From assembly GCA_013203065.1 (NCBI GenBank), contig JABMQV010000418.1:1-10864 (forward strand): a DNA stretch of 10,864 nt. The letters are read 5' to 3'. The notes beneath the pieces were generated by a model. The model did not search any database and had not been told where the DNA came from. It saw only the letters and a list, made by a program, of their open reading frames with translations. The position numbers and the translations under genes are program-made. Below, piece after piece: positions 7,641 to 10,864 of this stretch; position 1 is the stretch's first letter, and every line of letters begins with the position of its first letter. The stretch is from Desulfobacteraceae bacterium. GTDB taxonomy: Bacteria; Desulfobacterota; DSM-4660; Desulfatiglandales; Desulfatiglandaceae.

Positions 7641-7883
7641 TCACTTGGCACGATACACCTCGATGGCGACATCAGGGCACACCGTGGCGCATATGGCGCA
7701 TCCCACGCACCCCTTTTCGCCTTCAGTAACGTTTTCTTTGGACCGAGCCGGGGAGTAGCCCTTTTTGTTGAGCAACTCATCGACTTCGATTCTATTGTTG
7801 GGACAGAATTCGATGCATAGGTGACAGCCTTTGCACCGTTCTTTGTCGATCACTATCTTACCCTTTTTTCTCTCTTTTGCCAT
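7641..7883 (-). CDS. 2-oxoacid:ferredoxin oxidoreductase delta subunit, 2[4Fe-4S] ferredoxin
   Basis: Small electron-transfer subunit that passes electrons from the beta-subunit cluster to free ferredoxin. The 80-residue product has two complete [4Fe-4S] motifs: C17-x2-C20-x2-C23-x3-C27 (CKGCHLCIEFCP) and C59-x2-C62-x2-C65-x3-C69 (CVGCAICATVCP). Between them is the usual spacer with KKGYSPA. A basic N-terminus (MAKERKKGK) precedes the first cluster. It is the first gene of the operon; the alpha gene begins four bases after its stop. The ATG has only a weak ribosome site (GGTG, eight bases upstream). Length and cluster spacing are typical for VorD/KorD/PorD subunits. Confidence 0.93.
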   Translation of the reverse strand: MAKERKKGKIVIDKERCKGCHLCIEFCPNNRIEVDELLNKKGYSPARSKENVTEGEKGCVGCAICATVCPDVAIEVYRAK

Positions 7884-7960
7884 TTTTTTACACCGCTTTT
7901 CTTGAAGCCATAGGCCGATACTGCGTTATCCCGATAAAAAATGCCTCCTACAAATCGGGG

Positions 7961-7989
7961 ACGTTATTCCTGCGGATTTCATTTGTCAA
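7961..7989 (-). promoter_or_regulatory. Probable promoter for the 2-oxoacid oxidoreductase operon
   Basis: On the minus strand a perfect TTGACA (7989 to 7984) is followed after 17 bases by TAACGT (7966 to 7961), which keeps the key first T, second A and last T of a -10 box but matches only 3/6. Transcription would start near 7955 and give a leader of about 70 bases before the ferredoxin ATG at 7883. This is the only well-spaced candidate I found on this strand of the intergenic region. Confidence 0.4.
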
Positions 7990-8026
7990 GATTTTTTTTG
8001 ACCTCACTTCAATTTCCAATTTTAAC

Positions 8027-8055
8027 TTGACACAAACAACCTCCTCCATGATAAG
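8027..8055 (+). promoter_or_regulatory. Probable promoter for the formate dehydrogenase gene
   Basis: A perfect TTGACA (8027-8032) is followed after 17 bases by GATAAG (8050-8055), a 4/6 match to TATAAT. Transcription would start near 8062, leaving about 75 bases before the ATG at 8138. A second possible pair lies just upstream, TTGACC (7998-8003), 17 bases, TTTAAC (8021-8026), but its -10 lacks the critical second A and final T. A 12-bp palindrome covers the first transcribed bases. Confidence 0.5.
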
Positions 8056-8064
8056 TAATGCTGC

Positions 8065-8076
8065 CTTCAATTGAAG
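8065..8076. promoter_or_regulatory. Perfect 12-bp palindrome, candidate operator
   Basis: CTTCAATTGAAG is a perfect palindrome just downstream of the predicted fdhA transcription start, where a bound repressor would block the polymerase. A wider ten-base version, CACTTCAATT (8005-8014), recurs in inverted form as AATTGAAGTG (8069-8078), so the half-site is present on both sides of the promoter. I do not recognise this as a named regulator site. The repeats are seen directly; the operator role is inferred. Confidence 0.4.
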
Positions 8077-8137
8077 TGCGAGCTGTGTAAGACTTTACCT
8101 TAAATCTACAACAACTTTGCTGGCATTGGGAGTGAAA

Positions 8138-10843
8138 ATGGTGTCCAAAAAGAAGATAATTATAGACGAAAACGAATGTGTTTTTGCGCCTGGGGAAATG
8201 GTCCTGCAGGTTGCCCGACGAAACGGCATCGATATACCAACCCTGTGTTATCTGAAAGGGGCATCCCCCACTGGTGCGTGCCGTGTATGCCTTGTGGAGG
8301 TGGAAGGTGCCAGGAATCTTGTGGCCGCCTGTGCTGCGCCTGCCGCGCAAAACATGGTGGTAAAAACCGGCACTCCGCGCGTAATAAGGGCGCGTCGCAT
8401 GAACGTGGAGTTGCTCCTTGGTTCCGGGCATCATTACTGTGTGACCTGTGAGGCGGACGGGGATTGCCGTCTCCAGACCCTGGCCTACGAGTATAAGATC
8501 GAAGATATCAGGTTCGATGAGAGCCCATCCAGATATCCCCCTGAGGAAAACACTTTGATTCTGAGGGATTTCTCCCGCTGTGTCATGTGTGGACGCTGCG
8601 TACAGGCCTGCAACGAGATCCAGGTAAACCAGGCAATTTCATATGGCTATCGAGGCGTTAACTCTAAAATCGTGACGGTGGGTGACAGGCCTTACAGCAA
8701 CTCTGACTGCGTATTTTGCGGCGAGTGCATAGAGGTCTGTCCTGTGGGTGCCCTAATCGCAAAACCGAGTCGTTTCAAAGGAAAGCCCTGGGAGTTGGAG
8801 AAGGTCAGGACGACCTGCGCCTATTGCGGTGTTGGGTGTCAGATCTATCTCCACGTGAAAGACAACAGAGTGGTGAAAGTTACAGGTGTCGGTGACGCAG
8901 GGCCCAATTACGGGAGCCTCTGCGTTAAGGGGCGGTTTGGTTATGACTTCATTCACGATGAAGATCGCCTCAAGACCCCCCTGATTAGAGAGAACGGTGA
9001 TTTTCGCGAGGCCTCCTGGGATGAGGCGCTCGGTCTTGTGGCTGATAATCTGAATGCGATCAAAAAGGCTTCAGGCCCCGATTCCATAGGAGTCTTGTGC
9101 AGCGCGCGGGTTACCAACGAAGATAACTACCTGACCCAGAAGTTTGCCAGGGCCGTCATCGGGACCAATAACGTGGATCATTGCGCCCGTCTCTGACACT
9201 CCTCCACAGTGGCCGGTCTGGCCGCTGCGTTTGGGAGCGGAGCCATGACAAATCCGATCCAGGACATTGAAGAATCTGACGTCTTACTCATTACCGGATC
9301 TAACACCACTGAGAACCACCCGGTTCTCTCCTCCTACGTGAAACGTGCCGTTATGCACAAGGGTGCCAAGTTGATCGTGGTGGATCCAAGAGAGATCCCA
9401 ATTACCAGGTTCGCCACCATTTGGCTCAGGCAGAATCTGGGGACCGATGTTGCCTGGATCAACGGCATGTTGCATGTGATCATAAAGGAAAACCTCTATG
9501 ATGAGGCCTATTTGACGGCGCGGACGGTGGGGCTTGAAGAAATAAAGGAGGTCGTGGCAAAGTACACCCCGGAATATGTGGAGGGGATCACAGGGATACC
9601 CGGCGAACAATTGGTTGGGGCAGCCCGGCTATATGCCGGGGGCCAGGCGGCCTCCATCATATATGCCATGGGCATCACCCAGCACATAAGCGGGACCGAT
9701 AATGTCAAGTCCCTGGCAAATCTCGCCATGGTCTGCGGGAACGTGGGGGTCAGGGGAGGCGGCGTTAACCCGTTGCGTGGACAGAACAATGTCCAGGGGG
9801 CCTGTGATATGGGCGGGCTCCCCAACGTGTATACGGGCTATCAAAAGGTGGACGATTCCGAGGCAAGGGCGCGGATGGAAAAGGCCTGGGGCGTGGAACA
9901 ACTGCCTGATAAGCCTGGTCTCACTGCCACGGAGATGATGCAGGAGGCCCACGAGGGCGGGATCAAGGCGATGTATATCATTGGCGAAAACCCAATGGTC
10001 TCAGACCCCGATCTTAATCACGCAAAGAAGGCCATAGAGAAGCTGGATTTACTGGTGGTTCAGGATATCTTTCTTACCGAGACGGCTAGAATGGCGGATG
10101 TGGTACTGCCTTCAGCATGTTTCGCGGAGAAAAGAGGGACCTTTACCAATACCGAGCGAAAGATACAAATGGTGAGGAAGGCGGTGCAGCCTCCGGGTCA
10201 GGCCTGGGAAGATTGGAAGATCATCTCCGAGCTGTCCAGTCGGATGGATTATCCGATGCCTTACCAAAGTGCCAAAAGTATCATGGAGGAGATTGCGGAG
10301 GTAACCCCCTCTTACTGCGGCATCCGTTACAAGCGCCTTGAAAGGGAAGGACTCCACTGGCCATGTACCGGCACCGATCACCCGGGGACTCTCTGCCTAC
10401 ATGTGGATGAATTCACCTGTGGACTGGGAATCCTTCACCCCATAGAGCATATACCGCCGGCGGAGCTCCCGGATGAGGACTATCCGCTCTTTCTGACAAC
10501 GGGTCGGGTGCTTTATCAGTATCATACCGGAACCATGACCATGAAAAGCAAGGGGCTGAATGAACTCGCCCCTCGGTGTTTTGTGGAAATCGCTCCAGAG
10601 GATGCCGAGGCGTATGGTATTGGTGACGGGGATCTCCTGAAGGTGTCTTCAAGGAGAGGCCAAGTGGCCGCGCGGGCGCATATATCCGAGCGGGCTCCAG
10701 AGGGAACGCTCTTTATGCCGTTTCACTACGCGGATGCGGCCGCGAATATGCTCACCAATACGGCCATGGATCCTATCGCCAAAATCCCTGAATTAAAAGT
10801 GTGCGCGGTGCGGATTGAAAAACAGGCGGGAGATGCGCAATGA
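8138..10843 (+). CDS. fdhA: Selenocysteine-containing formate dehydrogenase, alpha (catalytic) subunit with NuoG-like N-terminus
   Basis: Molybdenum/tungsten bis-MGD enzyme that interconverts formate and CO2 (also called fdhF). The 901-residue product includes selenocysteine at 353, encoded by in-frame TGA 9194-9196; without recoding it would look like two ORFs. Order: [2Fe-2S] ferredoxin domain (C37, C48, C51, C65); NuoG-type His-Cys cluster region (HHYC, C101, C104, C110); two [4Fe-4S] motifs (C148/151/154/158 and C191/194/197/201); catalytic-domain cluster C227, C230, C234, C262 with Lys264 in CVKGR; then NNVDHCARL-Sec-HSSTVAG at the active site; and a C-terminal cofactor-binding domain from about PLFLTTGRVLYQYHTG onward. 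This architecture is typical of soluble NAD(P)- or ferredoxin-linked enzymes that use a NuoF-like partner, which is not in the window. ATG 8138 is chosen (GGGAG five bases upstream) over TTG 8117 or GTG 8132. The sequence does not separate Mo from W. Confidence 0.93.
9194..9237 (+). promoter_or_regulatory. Selenocysteine UGA codon and bacterial SECIS hairpin
   Basis: The UGA (9194-9196) is followed by a hairpin inside the coding sequence. CAGTGGCC (9207-9214) pairs with GGCCGCTG (9220-9227), eight pairs including one T-G, around the five-base loop GGTCT (9215-9219). A lower stem, CTCCT (9199-9203) with GGGAG (9233-9237), can extend it. The loop sequence, and the 18 bases between UGA and loop, match what I recall of the E. 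coli fdhF SECIS, which SelB binds to insert selenocysteine. Protein context (CARL-U-H) agrees with other selenium formate dehydrogenases. Confidence 0.92.
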
Positions 10844-10864
10844 GGGGTGCAAGGGGCTGAATCC

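Noticed and set aside
7637..7780. Longer alpha-subunit start, 48 codons upstream
   Set aside because: That frame runs antiparallel to nothing but overlaps the ferredoxin gene in another frame, whose eight cluster cysteines are intact. The family start MSGSHVVAEA is reached from ATG 7636 or 7630.
8085..8096. Short GTAA-TTAC dyad in the fdhA leader
   Set aside because: Only four pairs; expected by chance in AT-rich intergenic DNA.
8117..8137. Earlier TTG or GTG start for fdhA
   Set aside because: The ATG at 8138 has GGGAG five bases upstream and starts right before the ferredoxin fold; the extra residues look non-conserved.
8138..9196. fdhA as a pseudogene broken by a stop codon
   Set aside because: The TGA is at the exact Sec position, is followed by a SECIS hairpin, and the whole downstream domain is intact.
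9209..10843. Separate 544-codon oxidoreductase gene starting at GTG
   Set aside because: It is the C-terminal part of the selenocysteine formate dehydrogenase. The GTG encodes Val in HSSTVAG and lies inside the SECIS stem.
10840..10860. Next gene starting at the ATG that overlaps the fdhA stop
   Set aside because: That frame meets TGA after six codons. A GTG at 10847 stays open to the window edge but has no ribosome site and too few codons to judge.

Overview
The window reads as chromosomal DNA from a strictly anaerobic bacterium. The evidence is a ferredoxin-linked 2-oxoacid oxidoreductase, a selenocysteine-containing molybdenum or tungsten formate dehydrogenase, and a branched-chain amino acid type ABC importer. 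The combination and protein style suggest a sulfate-reducing or syntrophic Desulfobacterota (former Deltaproteobacteria). That placement is inference from gene content, not a phylogenetic result.

Layout. Bases 1-342 hold no convincing gene, only a likely promoter and leader for the first operon. Bases 343-5225 (+) are a complete five-gene HAAT-family importer: substrate-binding protein, two permeases and two ATPases (livK-livH-livM-livG-livF order). A perfect 11-bp hairpin separates the binding protein from the permeases, and the last four genes overlap by 1-4 bases. Bases 5248-7883 (-) are a complete four-subunit 2-oxoacid:ferredoxin oxidoreductase operon. It is transcribed ferredoxin-alpha-beta-gamma and converges on the importer operon with only 22 bp between. 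Its alpha subunit looks most like VorB, so branched-chain 2-oxoacids are the most likely substrates. Bases 7884-8137 are a divergent intergenic region with two outward-pointing promoters whose -35 boxes face each other, plus an operator-like 12-bp palindrome. Bases 8138-10843 (+) are one formate dehydrogenase alpha gene read through an in-frame UGA (9194-9196). It would appear as two separate ORFs if UGA were taken as a stop. A bacterial SECIS hairpin with a GGUCU apical loop lies directly after the UGA.

How the genes may work together (inference): the importer takes up branched-chain or similar amino acids, and transamination elsewhere gives 2-oxoacids. The oxidoreductase converts these to acyl-CoA, CO2 and reduced ferredoxin. 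The formate dehydrogenase, whose N-terminus carries a NuoG-like set of iron-sulfur clusters, could exchange electrons with a partner diaphorase-type subunit to make or use formate. No such partner gene is visible before the window ends.

I found no CRISPR array, tRNA, rRNA, insertion sequence or phage gene. The families are known. The features most worth a second look are the Sec/SECIS recoding, the divergent control region, the livK-livH hairpin and the long N-terminal extension of the LivF-type ATPase.
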